A stretch of 64,000 nucleotides of DNA from Entomortierella parvispora (lineage: Eukaryota > Mortierellomycota > Mortierellomycetes > Mortierellales > Mortierellaceae): positions 1,612,001 through 1,676,000 of the forward strand of contig OY752151.1 of assembly GCA_963573315.1 (NCBI GenBank), given 5' to 3'. Below are positions 1 through 10,400 of this stretch, piece by piece (within the stretch, counting starts at the first letter, position 1; each line of letters starts with the position of its first letter). The translations under genes were made by a program, and so were the position numbers. Below the pieces are notes generated by a model. It was given only the letters and a program-made list of their open reading frames with translations, searched no databases and had not been told where the DNA came from.

Positions 1-1245
1 TTGAGGTTCGGGACAATCTTTCGCCATGTGGTTGCCCTTACAGTTGTTACAGACTATGTTGTTCATCTCAACATCGACGTCCATAGGTTGAGGACCACCT
101 TGTTCTTGACGACTTTCACGGCGTCCATTCTGGTGTCCGTAATGCTGTACACGCGCGTATGGAGGAGTGGAGCTGTGGCGACGGTTCCATCCCTGGGATG
201 CGGGTGCGACAGGAGGAGAGCTCTGGTTAGAGCTACCCACAAAGTTACCTTGCAGGCGTAAGCCTTGGTTATGGCGGTTCTGCAGGGCTTGTTTGGCTTG
301 ATTGTTGCGGTGTTGTGCAGAAGCAGAGACTAGGCCACGTTGGAGGTTCATATCAGTCTTGATCTCGCAGGCCTTTCTGACGTTGACCCAGGTCTTGACT
401 TCGCGCTCGATCAAGAAATTGCGCAGGAAGTTTGGTGAACGGTTCTTGAAGGTGTGAACCTTCTCACCTTCAGACAAAAGATCGGCTAGGGGGGTGGCGG
501 CAAACTCGAATCGTTGCAGGAAGGTATTAGGAGTGTCGCCTGACTCCCAATGAACGACGTCCAAGTCATTTCGTAGGGTGTCCTCGACTTCCCTGGAACT
601 GAACTGGTCTTTGAAGTCCTCTTGAAACGCGGACCAGGTCAAGGCTTTACCTCGGGTTCTGTAATTCGTAATGGTGTTAAGTCCCCAAGTGCTAGCGGTG
701 TCGCGAAGCTTCAAAACCGCGGCCTTTACCCAGGCGTCGGCAGGGAGATTGTTGGCTTCGGCGGCTATCTCAACAAGGACTAACCATTCTCGGGCTCTCT
801 GGTGGGTACTGACTCCGTTAAAGGTCGGGAAATCAGTGGGCAGGGTGCGCTTGGGTTCCCTGGTTGGGGCGTGCTGAAAGAGATCGCGCTCGACTGGCAC
901 GGACGAAGGGTCATTACGCGGCCAAAGGGGAGGAGGTGGGCTGGGTTCCCGGAAAAAGCGTAAGGGGGTGGGCTTGGGAGGCAAGCGGAAACCGGAGCCT
1001 TGTTCCGTTTGGTTCAGAGCTGCGCTTGCTCCGCGAAGTAAGGTAGGGGTTGCGTATCCGGAACCAATCGGGGTACCGATACGGGATCGCTGCATTCTCT
1101 CGATTGCTTCGGCTTGAGCAGAGAGCTCGGCTTGCTGTTGCAGGATCTGCTGCTGCTGGATGAGCAACTGCTCCTCTGAGGGAATTGGGAGTTCTTGTTG
1201 GCCAGAGTTTTCTTGACCAAGGGATTGGGTGTCAATGCCTTCCAT
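1..1245 (-). CDS. gag: Retrotransposon Gag protein, partial (runs off the left edge)
   Basis: An uninterrupted minus-strand reading frame starts with the ATG at 1245 and is open through base 1, giving 415 visible residues. The N-terminus is Gln/Glu-rich and is followed by a Pro-rich stretch. A retrotransposon gag-type segment lies at about residues 130-290 and contains the LKLRDTASTW-like motif typical of capsid domains. A basic Gln/Asn-rich tail ends in a zinc knuckle, CNNCKGNHMAKDC. That knuckle is CX2CX3HX4C, one residue shorter between the second Cys and the His than the usual CX2CX4HX4C. Gag packages element RNA into virus-like particles. The lack of stops and the near-identical LTRs argue for a recent, possibly active copy. 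Any shift into pol would lie outside the window. Confidence 0.85.
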   Translation of the reverse strand, partial: MEGIDTQSLGQENSGQQELPIPSEEQLLIQQQQILQQQAELSAQAEAIERMQRSRIGTPIGSGYATPTLLRGASAALNQTEQGSGFRLPPKPTPLRFFREPSPPPPLWPRNDPSSVPVERDLFQHAPTREPKRTLPTDFPTFNGVSTHQRAREWLVLVEIAAEANNLPADAWVKAAVLKLRDTASTWGLNTITNYRTRGKALTWSAFQEDFKDQFSSREVEDTLRNDLDVVHWESGDTPNTFLQRFEFAATPLADLLSEGEKVHTFKNRSPNFLRNFLIEREVKTWVNVRKACEIKTDMNLQRGLVSASAQHRNNQAKQALQNRHNQGLRLQGNFVGSSNQSSPPVAPASQGWNRRHSSTPPYARVQHYGHQNGRRESRQEQGGPQPMDVDVEMNNIVCNNCKGNHMAKDCPEPQ

Positions 1246-1302
1246 TGTTCTATCAATAGGAATGAGGGTAGAATTCACAGACACAAGCTAAGTGAGTCGC
1301 AA

Positions 1303-1316
1303 CTCCTTTGCTACCA
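1303..1316 (-). other. Primer-binding site, initiator tRNA-Met type
   Basis: Read on the minus strand, three bases after the LTR end, the sequence TGGTAGCAAAGGAG begins with TGG, the complement of a tRNA CCA end. TGGTAGCA matches the 3' end of eukaryotic initiator tRNA-Met (TGCTACCA). The position between LTR and gag fits minus-strand priming. The exact host tRNA is not in this window, so the match is inferred. Confidence 0.6.
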
Positions 1317-1319
1317 CTT

Positions 1320-1731
1320 TGTAGCACCACAAGCCTCGACTGAGCAAGGGTCCTACCTATCAATCCAGATAGGCTCGGTCGCGAGAGAGGAAGAGAGTAC
1401 TTGGAAGGGTGTTGGTTATGAAGGGTTTATTGAAGTGTGAAAGATATGGTGTTACTTGGAAAGGAGTTGTTAACTGAAGAAAGAAGAAGAGAAGACTATG
1501 GAGACTTATAAGAGACTACGGAAGAAGGGGAACTACGATTGTGAGGTTAGAAGTGCGCATGATCGGAGGATTATGCGCTTAACGGTTGAGTAGGGTTGGA
1601 CGGGTTCTGAAGCAACAGCAAAACGGGGGTTTTGCTGAAAAGGAGCGGAAAAACGTGCGGCGACGCGACTTGGGCGACTTGGTCACGTGATGAAGTCTGG
1701 ACGGGGTTCAAAAGAGCGTCGGTGCACGACA
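1320..1731 (-). repeat. LTR, copy adjoining gag (412 bp)
   Basis: On the minus strand it begins TGTCGTGC and ends GCTACA, so it has the TG...CA ends of an LTR. It repeats at 1736-2147 with only two differences seen (g1476/c1892 and t1691/c2107). It lies directly before the primer-binding site, so it is the 5' LTR of the gag-bearing element. Confidence 0.85.
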
Positions 1732-1735
1732 AAAT

Positions 1736-2147
1736 TGTAGCACCACAAGCCTCGACTGAGCAAGGGTCCTACCTATCAATCCAGATAGGCTCGGTCGCGA
1801 GAGAGGAAGAGAGTACTTGGAAGGGTGTTGGTTATGAAGGGTTTATTGAAGTGTGAAAGATATGGTGTTACTTGGAAAGGAGTTGTTAACTCAAGAAAGA
1901 AGAAGAGAAGACTATGGAGACTTATAAGAGACTACGGAAGAAGGGGAACTACGATTGTGAGGTTAGAAGTGCGCATGATCGGAGGATTATGCGCTTAACG
2001 GTTGAGTAGGGTTGGACGGGTTCTGAAGCAACAGCAAAACGGGGGTTTTGCTGAAAAGGAGCGGAAAAACGTGCGGCGACGCGACTTGGGCGACTTGGTC
2101 ACGTGACGAAGTCTGGACGGGGTTCAAAAGAGCGTCGGTGCACGACA
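1736..2147 (-). repeat. Tandem LTR, probable solo LTR (412 bp)
   Basis: Second copy of the LTR, same orientation, separated from the first by AAAT (1732-1735) and followed by the same AAAT (2148-2151). That looks like a 4-bp target-site duplication, meaning an element inserted here, recombined to a solo LTR, and a second copy inserted at the same spot. The right end lies 14 bp before the mature tRNA-Lys. Confidence 0.8.
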
Positions 2148-2161
2148 AAATCACCCCTGAA

Positions 2162-2234
2162 GCCCGGCTAACTCAATCGGTAGAGTGTCAGACTTTTAAT
2201 CTGAAAGTTGCGGGTTCGACCCCCGCGTTGGGCG
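2162..2234 (+). tRNA. tRNA-Lys (anticodon TTT)
   Basis: A 73-nt cloverleaf without intron. Acceptor GCCCGGC pairs with GTTGGGC (two G-U pairs). The anticodon stem TCAGA/TCTGA encloses CTTTTAA, giving anticodon TTT. The T arm is GCGGG-TTCGACC-CCCGC. A T-rich terminator (T5 then T6) follows from about 2246. The internal A and B boxes are intact, so the adjoining retroelement insertion need not silence it. Confidence 0.95.
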
Positions 2235-3938
2235 CTTCATGTTCATTTTTATTTTTTGCTTCTTCCTCTACTGTTTTCTTGGTTTTCAGGTGTGCCTCTT
2301 GCTCACTATCGCCACCCTTCCTTTTGCTTCGTGAAGAGAACAACCAACTGTCAAATGGGACAGAAGTAATGAACTCCAAGATAAAACTATAGCATGTGTA
2401 GATTTTTTTTGTCACCCTGCAGACCATGTACACAGGAGGACAGGAGGTGAAAAAGAATAGAGGCGATCACAACTCTTTCGGCAAGAGGGAACAGGGGAAC
2501 AGGCGTTGATATGATTGCCTAGACGCGAAAGGACCAAGTGAGGTGTTAAAAACGCGTAGAAGACCTCATACTTTCACCCACCCTCCATGAATCGTGCAAT
2601 ACGTAACCTATAGCAGGGGGAGGGATCAGAGAATCGTGATTGTTCACTGGGTAAGGGTCGAGATCGAGCAGTGACGGAGAAGGGTAGACTGAGTTCGCTC
2701 AAACGAGGGGCAGGATCAAACGAAAAGATAGAAAGCTGCTTCGTAGACTGACCGTGGGAGTTAACATCTTTGTAATCGATTTATCTCGTCGATCGAAACG
2801 CGGCAAGTAGCAAAAATGATAGTCTTGCGTAAAGACAATTCGCAGTCTTTGTGTATAAGTGAAGAGGTGTGGGGAGTAAGAGGGTTGGTGCGATAGAGTG
2901 GTAAAGAGCGATTGGCAATAGGAGGACGAGCCGACTTCAGGATTGAAATGGAAGGGATTATGTTAGTGCGAAAGCAAAACGCCTTGTCCAGGGAAACATG
3001 ATCTACTTTGCTGGCCTTGTGATCACGAATCATATTTCCTTCCGGCCCCAGTAATTGTATCTGCACATGTCGATCCCATAGTCTCTGTTGCTAGGATCTG
3101 GAGCCAGTCTCCAAGCTTTCACGAGAATTTCTACTTTCAGTGTCCAAGTCGAGAAAAATCGTAACACTTCTGACCTTTCGTAGAATGGTGAGAGGACAGT
3201 TTGTAAAGACTGAGAACAAAAGAGGAGAGCTGTGAAGATGAGCAATTGGAGGGTAGAAAAGGTTGATGGGTGGTGGCAGGTGATCCATCCTTTGTTATTG
3301 TTGACGGCCAGAATCTTGGGCGCTTACTGCCCATTCTTTTTTTTAGCGTTTGGAAAGAGACTGAGGGATGTCCTTAAACCTTGCAAAGTCAACCTGCAAG
3401 GTCAAAATGGTTTCGTCTTGGCGATTGATCTTCCTGTCCAATTCAATTTGAGTTTCCCAATCTTGGATGTGTATTACGGAGGGATTGGGTTCTCCCCAAC
3501 GTCCCCCAAGCTTAGAGAGGGTATAGTAGTCCTATTAAGTGGCTGTGGGCGTTTAATGGCCTGTGCTTCTTTGTCGATTCTGCTGACAGGAGGCCGATCC
3601 TTTCTTTTTTCCTGCCAAGAGTCGATCCCATCTTTTTGCTCTAGGCCTCTTTCTCCTAGGAAGTCAACTCTGAGGTTGCCGTCTCCTTTCGCTGGACTCG
3701 AGAGTTTCTGTGGAGAACAACAGAGGAAGAATAAAATGACAAAGGGCGAGTGAGTGCGTATCTCTCGCAAACTGACCCCCGATTTGGCAAAGTAAACTCG
3801 CGAGCAATATGGAACATTGCCGAGACAAAAGGGTGCGAGTTTTGCAAATAATCGGTCTTTACCGAGCCTTAATAAGTAGGGAGTTGGCCCGATAATGTGA
3901 GGGAGAAGATACAACGTTTATTCTTTGTAGATGTCCTG
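2235..3938. other. Intergenic, 1.7 kb, no gene recognised
   Basis: Several open stretches of 60-173 codons occur on both strands (for example 3232-3753 plus and 3474-3914 minus), but they overlap, resemble no family I know and lack splice-linked partners. It also holds the 3' flank of the TRAPP gene. Confidence 0.5.
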
Positions 3939-4676
3939 TCAGACACCAAGACCAAGTCCTGCGGACGCAAGGTTGGGAAGCGTTGGTGGCAGTGAATTGG
4001 ATTGGCTCATAGGTTGGCCTGCTCCACTGCTAAAGTTGGAGCTGCTGTAATGGCTGTTGACAATATAGGGGTTGCTGGCAGGATTAAGACCTCCAACGGC
4101 CTTGACAAGCTTGAGCAAATGTACATCAAATTGTTCCGAGCGAATGGGCATCTCTGGGTTCTGGAAGGGGTTCTTGACACAGTAGTCAGAATATGTCTCG
4201 TAGATTTTCTTCATAGTGTGGTCGATTGACGGTTGCTGTGGGTCGGCAACCAAAAGGAATTTTGTGCCTATGGGGAGGACAAATATAAACGAAAAAAAAA
4301 ATCAGGAAACAAGCAAACAAATGGTGAATATTAACAGGTCAGACAGGTATTTACATACCTGTCAGGGTCTGGAAACAATGTATCCTGAATGAATCTGTCT
4401 CGAGCATCTCGATGCCGCTGGATCCTGGTACTGGTGAGATTTTGGATGTAATAGCGTGGACACTACAACAGGTTCAGAAAGGTTAGAAATCCTCTTTATA
4501 GGCAAATGGCTCTCAACTCTTGCCATCATTTGGCTCCAGCTGACAAGTCCGTACCCATGGAAAGTTCCGGCAAGGACAAGGTATTCGTTAGAGGTGAGCT
4601 TTGAGAGACCCTCTGAATAGTCCTTGTTATAGACGAGACCGCCAGCCTTGTTGATGATGTAGATGGAGAAGATCAT
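3939..4676 (-). CDS. TRS23: TRAPP complex subunit Trs23 / TRAPPC4
   Basis: Core subunit of the TRAPP complexes, which act as the Rab GTPase Ypt1/Rab1 exchange factor at ER-Golgi and Golgi membranes. Exons are 4676-4555, 4462-4359 and 4267-3939, giving 184 residues. The N-terminus [16 protein letters not shown] is the longin-fold signature of synbindin-type TRAPP subunits. The middle carries [15 protein letters not shown] and the PGSSGIE...[15 protein letters not shown] run, and the third exon has [20 protein letters not shown], diagnostic of Trs23. There is no PDZ-like insert as in the animal protein. A low-complexity Ser/Asn/Gly-rich tail of about 50 residues follows the conserved part. Splice phases close exactly. 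It is divergent from the PP1 inhibitor gene. Confidence 0.93.
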
Positions 4677-5131
4677 GATGTGTAATTCCTTCCTGGGTCT
4701 ATGTCCTGTTCAGATAAAATGCTTGCTTTTGTTTGTTTCTGGTCCTGGCAGCTTTCCTGAGTGGGTAAATGAGCAGTGGCGGCGCCTTTTGGTGGTTGGA
4801 TGTCGAGGATGATGAAGGGACTCAGCTCAAGCGCGTTCCAGGACAAAGCGCGGCTGAAAAGAAAGGACTTCAAAAAAAATCATGTGACTAGTCCTCGTGA
4901 CCTTCTCGTCCCGCATGCAAAAAAAAAAAAAAAAAAAAAAGGACATGCATTCATTGCTCAGTCATCAGCATCCCTTTTCTTCCTTTTTTCTGTCTCTTCA
5001 AACTCTTCTGTTCTTCTATCACTTCTGCATTCATTGTCTCTCATCCATTTCCCACTTTACTTAGCATTCTTTCAAGAAACATCCATTACTTTTACGTTAG
5101 CCTCTTCTACTTCTTTCCTTGACTTTCACAA
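4677..5131. other. Divergent promoter region, TRAPP subunit / PP1 inhibitor
   Basis: Between two divergently transcribed genes. It contains an uninterrupted A-tract of 22 at 4919-4940, a likely nucleosome-excluding element, and a CT-rich stretch before the 5132 start. No clear TATA box. Confidence 0.5.
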
Positions 5132-6002
5132 ATGGCGCCAACTATCCACGGCACCACCCTCTTCAACAACACCGCAGCCACAACTACCATCGTCAATAGA
5201 GGTGGCGGCAGTGGCGAAGACTCTGATATTCCCGCCAGCGCTGGCGCAGGTGCGGGTAGTCGTGTGCGAGTCGCTGGTTCCGGCCGCCGTCCAGCCACAC
5301 ATGGATCAAGGACCTTGATTCTGGACCCTACAGAGGCCGTTGAAGAAGACCCACACCATGGCATTCTGGATCTCACCGGAGAACCCCGGGAGGGCGCAGA
5401 GGGACGACGAGTCCAATGGGACGATGATGTCATTGATAACGAACATATGAACAAGAAAAAATCCAAAAGTAAGCCTCACTACCGTCCCTCTTGACGTTGA
5501 GACTGATGGTTTCAATACCCCCGATCTATTCCTAACGATTTTGCCCGTTTCATTTATTCATTCATTCATTCATTAATAGTCTGCTGCATCTTCAAGAAAC
5601 AAAGGGAGTTTGGCGAGAGCTCGGATGAATCGTCTTCAGACTCGGACTCTTCAGGATCAGAATCGGATGGCGGGCCTGTCTCGTTTGGTGGCAACAGAGG
5701 AAACAACAAAGGCAAAGATAAGCGGGATGCTGTTGATGGAGATGACAAGGACGGTGTCTGTGAACATGCTGGCGATCCAGATCACCACCATCATCACCAC
5801 AAGCCAAAGAAGACGAAAAAGAAGACTGTGAACGCGTACGAGAAGGCTCCAAAAGGTAATCCATCTTTTCTCATCGGGGTTTCCGTGTTTTTCTTGGCAG
5901 GGAAAGAAGGCAGACTGTTAACCATCGATCCATCATTTTTTTTGAATCTGAGTAGTTTCCTCCACACCAAAGCCTATCAATGCACCCAACGGATCAGACT
6001 AG
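5132..6002 (+). CDS. YPI1: Type 1 protein phosphatase inhibitor, Ypi1/PPP1R11 family
   Basis: Heat-stable regulator of protein phosphatase 1 in the nucleus and cytosol. Exons are 5132-5468, 5580-5855 and 5953-6002, about 220 residues. The diagnostic core is RRVQWDDDVIDNEHMNKKKS followed across the first intron by a Cys-Cys pair and FGESSDESS, as in Ypi1 and inhibitor 3. RVQW is the RVxF-type PP1 docking motif. The N-terminus is Gly/Ala-rich, and a His-rich run precedes a basic KKTKKKTVNAYEKAPK segment. The last exon is the least certain part. An acceptor at 5951-5952 gives a stop at 6002, while a different acceptor or retention of the intron would end at 6019. It shares a promoter region with the TRAPP gene. 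Confidence 0.88.
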
Positions 6003-6240
6003 ATACCACCGTTGGTTGAAGCATCAACAATGGCTTTCCTTCTTTGTTTCTCTATAGCGTGTACGTGTTGTTGTGGATTGGGCAATTGTTGCGTCAGTGG
6101 CAGTTAGAAGCGCGGCCATAGTAACTATTCATCAAAGGGACAATCGAGTTCTTGTCTGTGATCGTGTGGTTTATGGTTTTATGGATGTTGAACAGACGCT
6201 ATGTACAGGTTTCACGGGTCTTCATTCTATCAGTGACTTG

Positions 6241-6666
6241 TTACTCGACGTATGGCAGCTCATTGGGGTTGGATCCTTTCCATGAGCGACCATCTCCCGC
6301 GCCCGCGGGCTGTGTGGAAAAAAAGAAGATATTAGTTACTTTCCTTACAAAAATTATACTGATAAATGTTTGAGACTGATCTACCTTTGCGCTGTCGGCG
6401 GCGATACGGCGACTCTTCAGAACATCCCTGTCGAGTTGGACACCCGTGTTGGACTCCTGGAGTTGGCGCTGCTGGTCCTGCTCGGAATGGGAAGCACTGC
6501 TGGTGCCAGACTGGGTGGCCATAGTGTTAGCACCAGAAGATCTGAGCCCATTCTCCTGTTCGCGTGTGACCTGGTCAAAGGTCTCCATATGGGAGTGGGT
6601 GGAGTGGACTACGACCGGGCGGCTGTCCCGCTGGGAGGCGTTCTTATTCTGGCGATTGCTGTTCAT
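6241..6666 (-). CDS. Small hydrophilic protein, unknown function
   Basis: Exons 6666-6385 and 6309-6241 give 116 residues. The intron has a GTAGAT donor and a pyrimidine tract ending CACACAG, and its length is a multiple of three, so retention would add 25 residues in frame. The protein is rich in Ser, Gln and Asn, with no signal peptide, membrane segment or known motif. It ends GRSWKGSNPNELPYVE, which looks constrained compared with the low-complexity first half. I do not recognise a family. It is convergent with the phosphatase inhibitor gene, and the intervening 238 bp hold only short 3' flanks. Confidence 0.55.
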   Translation of the reverse strand: MNSNRQNKNASQRDSRPVVVHSTHSHMETFDQVTREQENGLRSSGANTMATQSGTSSASHSEQDQQRQLQESNTGVQLDRDVLKSRRIAADSAKVDQSQTFISIIFVRKVTNIFFFSTQPAGAGDGRSWKGSNPNELPYVE

Positions 6667-7433
6667 GATTGTGGATGAAGATGTGGGCGTGGGTAAAGGT
6701 GAAGGCGAGAGAGGTGCGGGAGCGTTTTTAAAGAAAAGAGAGACCCAAAAAGAAGGTCACGAATATTATTTACTGCATTCTGAGACACGCGGATCGAATG
6801 GGACACGGGCCATGTGCCCACCAGCACTCAGTCTTTGGTCAGTCTTTGGCGTCTCTCGCATTGTGAAAGTGGACAGGGGATTCAAGATTGAACCGGGATC
6901 CGAAGGAGGGAAAAAGAACCTAGGATGTCGACGTAGTCCACGCGTCATGGACGGGACGACTTTTGCTCTTGTTTGTGTCACCTCATGGCATCCCGCGTAG
7001 TGTCGATAGGGCATCGGGGATGGCCAACGAACATTGCCCGTCCTATCTGTCCTTCCCTTTCCCTTCCTTTCTTTCCCCAGCTCTATCCCGTCGCTTCTTT
7101 CTCTCTGTTGAATCCACGATGCGGAGGAATGACCGTGCTCAGACCGCTCAGTTCTTGAGCCTAGGGTAGTCTTTTGTTTGGTCTTTGTGACATGTCATGA
7201 AGGCTTCATCCGGTTTGTAAGTGTACCTGTAGACTCTTTGTCCAAAATTCAGAACACGAGAGTTTAGCAGAAGATGAAGCGTACAATAAAGAGACGACGT
7301 TCTGCTCGTCATTGGCTCCTCCCATTGCAGTGCGAAGTGTGCGATATATAAGTAGTCAGAAAGGGCAGCCACTTCCCACCTTGTCGTTCCTTTGTGCGGT
7401 GCAAACAGATAGAAAAACATATTTATTGTTCAT
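6667..7433. other. Intergenic, 5' flank of the small gene and 3' flank of the BTB gene
   Basis: No gene supported. Short open frames here overlap on both strands and do not resemble proteins. An AATAAA-like site (ACAATAAAGA, about 7280) lies in a region that could serve either neighbour. Confidence 0.45.
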
Positions 7434-10400
7434 TCAGTTGGTCACTTTGTCTGCTGGGTTCTTGCGATCCGACCATCCGACCTTGACAACAAAGTGGATC
7501 CACAGACCGTCATCTTCTGTTTCATCATGACTCGCTGATACCCCATCCATAGAAGAGCTATTCCCAATGGAGGATGCAGCTGAATGTGCTTGACTCATGA
7601 GATGACCTGGACCGCCTTGGGCATTGGTTGTCGGGGGTGTGGTAGCTGCAGGCGCCTGATGATGAACCCCAGCGCCTTGCTGATGGCCATTGTTTCCCTG
7701 GACAGGTTGGGCAGGATGTTGTTGTTGCTGTTGCTGTGGATTGTGAAGCTGAGGAAACTGAATATGTGGTGGCTGTAGGAACGCTATCTGTGCTGGTGGA
7801 GGTGCTTGTTGCTGTTGTTGCTGTTGCTGTTGTTGCTGATGCTGAATTGGAGGATTGAAAGGAAGGTTATTTTGTCCTCCTGGCACCTGCGTCGTTGACG
7901 TTCTTGGGGGTGGTCCACCTGTAGAATGAGAGCCCGATCTAGGTGGTTGATCCCTCACTCTTTTGGCCACACGCGTCAGGTAGTTCGACTCTTTGTACCC
8001 CCATCCTTCGATCGGCTTGAAGACATCGTTGCCAATCATTTCATCCTCAGAAGAGATCATCTGCGACGAGCGGTTCACTGGACTTGTCGATCCCAGATCG
8101 GGTGAAGACGGAATAGAAGCGTACCCAGAGCCATGGCCAGCTGCTGACCGTGGACGGGGAATCTCTGCTGATCCAGCGGGATGAGACGGCGCAGGATGCT
8201 GATTGTAATCGCTGCCGCGGATCTCATCCAATCGCCTCGAGGACACTGCTGCAAAGGACTCTGGCGGTTCCGGGACATTCGAGGTCATGTAGATGCGATA
8301 GCTGATGTTCAGATCGCGTGCTCGACTGTAGACACTCGAGCACTCGCCACTTCCCCCATTCTCTGATGTACTGTGCGCCATATGTTGCATGTTACTATTT
8401 GAAGCCCGGGGTGGTCGACTGATGGGCAAGGTACTGGTGTTTTCTGTAGTTGAAGTCGCAAACGCCGAAAAGAGGCCGGTGCTTCCAGATCGTGAATTGG
8501 ATGAACCTCCGAGTGTCCTTCCTGAACCTCCGCGCCCGCCACCACTGTTAGGCACAACACGAGGCACCAGAGCAGAACTCAAAAAGACGCCGACTTTGCC
8601 TTCCGCATTGAGGTTGTTGCTAACTTGAATGCTCCACCAACTACCTCCATAGAAAGTCGAGGTTGTAAAATATTTGCCATCTGTCATAAGATCCTGGCGA
8701 CTGATGTAGAGGGACGTACTGAATCGGATAGGAAGCAGACCATGAGAATTCACAGGCAAGGAGCTGGAGGTCAGAGGAGAAGTCCGGGTTGATCCCGCAG
8801 TCATCTTGGCACGAGATATCGCAGACGTGATGGGTGTTCTTCGTTCTCGGTGGGTAGGGTCAGCTCCATGATAACGACCATAGACTGGCTCCGATGGGGC
8901 AGTCAAGTAAGGCAGGTTTGGTGAGGTGCTGACTGCAATGCGCCTCAGGAGATGCTGTCTCCAGAACGCATCCTTGATTCTCGAGGGTAGGACAAGGCCA
9001 TCGGTCAGCACTTGGTGCAAGTGGTCAAACGACATGTGGGTGTAGTTGATACTGTGGTGGAGAACATACATGAGAATCAGTAGTTCTCGAACCTGGTGCT
9101 GAGGCAAGGTATCCGAAGAGATGGAGACGGCTGACAACGCAGGCGACGAGATGGGAGTTCCCAAGGTCGGCGAGAGGGGGGAGGTTTTCTTTTCTGCATC
9201 ACTGACGTCTGGGGGTACTATATCCTCCAAATCAGCAGAGCTTCTTTTCTTATATACAGGGGTTGATGGAGAGGACTCTGCAGTCGCAGTCTCAGTCGGA
9301 GTGGCGGCTCTTCTGGATTCCTCAAAGAGCATGGCCGCGCTAGCCTGGGAACTCTTTCGTCGCAATTCCTTTGGAGTCGGATTCCATTCGTGATCCAGGT
9401 CGACAGCGTCTTCGTATTCGGCCGTGGAGGTCGATTCCCAGTCCTGAAGATCGCTGAGGAATGTATCCGGACTTAGTTCGTATGACCAAGTCCCGTTGTC
9501 GTCCAAATCCTTCAAAATCATGAACCAGTCCTGGTCATGATAGTCATAAACCCAGTTCATCAATTTTTCAGTCTCGAGTCCCAGACGACGGACCATAATG
9601 CGCTTGGCAAGAACATAGCGTTCATACTCGTTCGGTACATAGAGTGATTCTGACACGAGAACTTTGATCAACCCAACGAGAGGCATATCGGGCGAGACCA
9701 TCATCTCCTGCAGAACCGTCGACTTGTACGTGTTCCAGAAGAACGTGTAGAAGCACTGCGCCAAGATTATATCCCAGGCACGTCCATTGTTCAAACGCCA
9801 CGCGTATTCCATGTAATGAATCAATCCGCGACAGTCCCGAATGCGGCGCGAGATATCGCTGCATAGTTCGTCCATAAGAGCACCGATGTTGAGATAGGAG
9901 GCAGCGGCATACATGGAGATCAGGAGAGCATCAACCTTGTCTGAGGGGTCCAACATGATGTTATCGTACCGACGAAAGACTATGCCCATGGGCGGCATCT
10001 TTTCAGAATAGGACGGGAGAGTTCCTGTGTCACGATGCAGGCCAAGGCCCTGTCGACCGTTGTCCATAGTGCTTGATCCAGATTGGGCATGGTATTGGGA
10101 GGAGGCGCTTCTGGCCAGAGGATGCGACCCACCAAGGCCAGCTCCCGGTCCCCCAGAGACCTTGAACAAGATCGGTGCATCGCCCTCAATATAGTGACAG
10201 TCTGTTCCATAGAGCCAATGGATAATACGCTGAAACGCCTCCAGGTTAACATAGGGGTCATCAAATTGGAGTGTGACAGCCTGGCGCGACTTTTCGATCC
10301 AGTCGCCTTGGCCAAGGATGAGAGAACGGAAGTAGCCGGACCGCAGGAGGATCAGCCGATGCAGGTGGAAGGTATGGCCAAACGCGACGACGGCAATATC

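Larger units (their letters stand above)
1..2147 (-). mobile_element. LTR retrotransposon, 5' end only, with an extra tandem LTR
   Basis: On the minus strand the order is LTR, second LTR, primer-binding site, gag, and the element then runs off the left edge of the window, so protease, reverse transcriptase, RNase H, integrase and the 3' LTR are not visible. The gag type and an insertion site about 14 bp upstream of the mature tRNA-Lys suggest a Ty3/gypsy-type element with Pol III-directed integration. Without pol, the superfamily assignment is inference. Confidence 0.85.

Noticed and set aside
1319..2150. Tandem 416-bp repeat as a satellite or CRISPR-like array
   Set aside because: Only two units, with TG...CA ends, a primer-binding site and gag beside it; these are LTRs.
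1195..2392. Plus-strand open frames across the LTR repeats
   Set aside because: They are duplicated by the LTR repeat, overlap the tRNA gene and match no family; the coding strand here is minus.
3232..3914. Overlapping open frames of 173 codons (plus) and 146 codons (minus)
   Set aside because: Mutually overlapping, no recognisable domain and no supporting splice partners.
6446..7000. 184-codon plus-strand frame
   Set aside because: Antisense to the small minus-strand gene and its leader; composition follows that gene.
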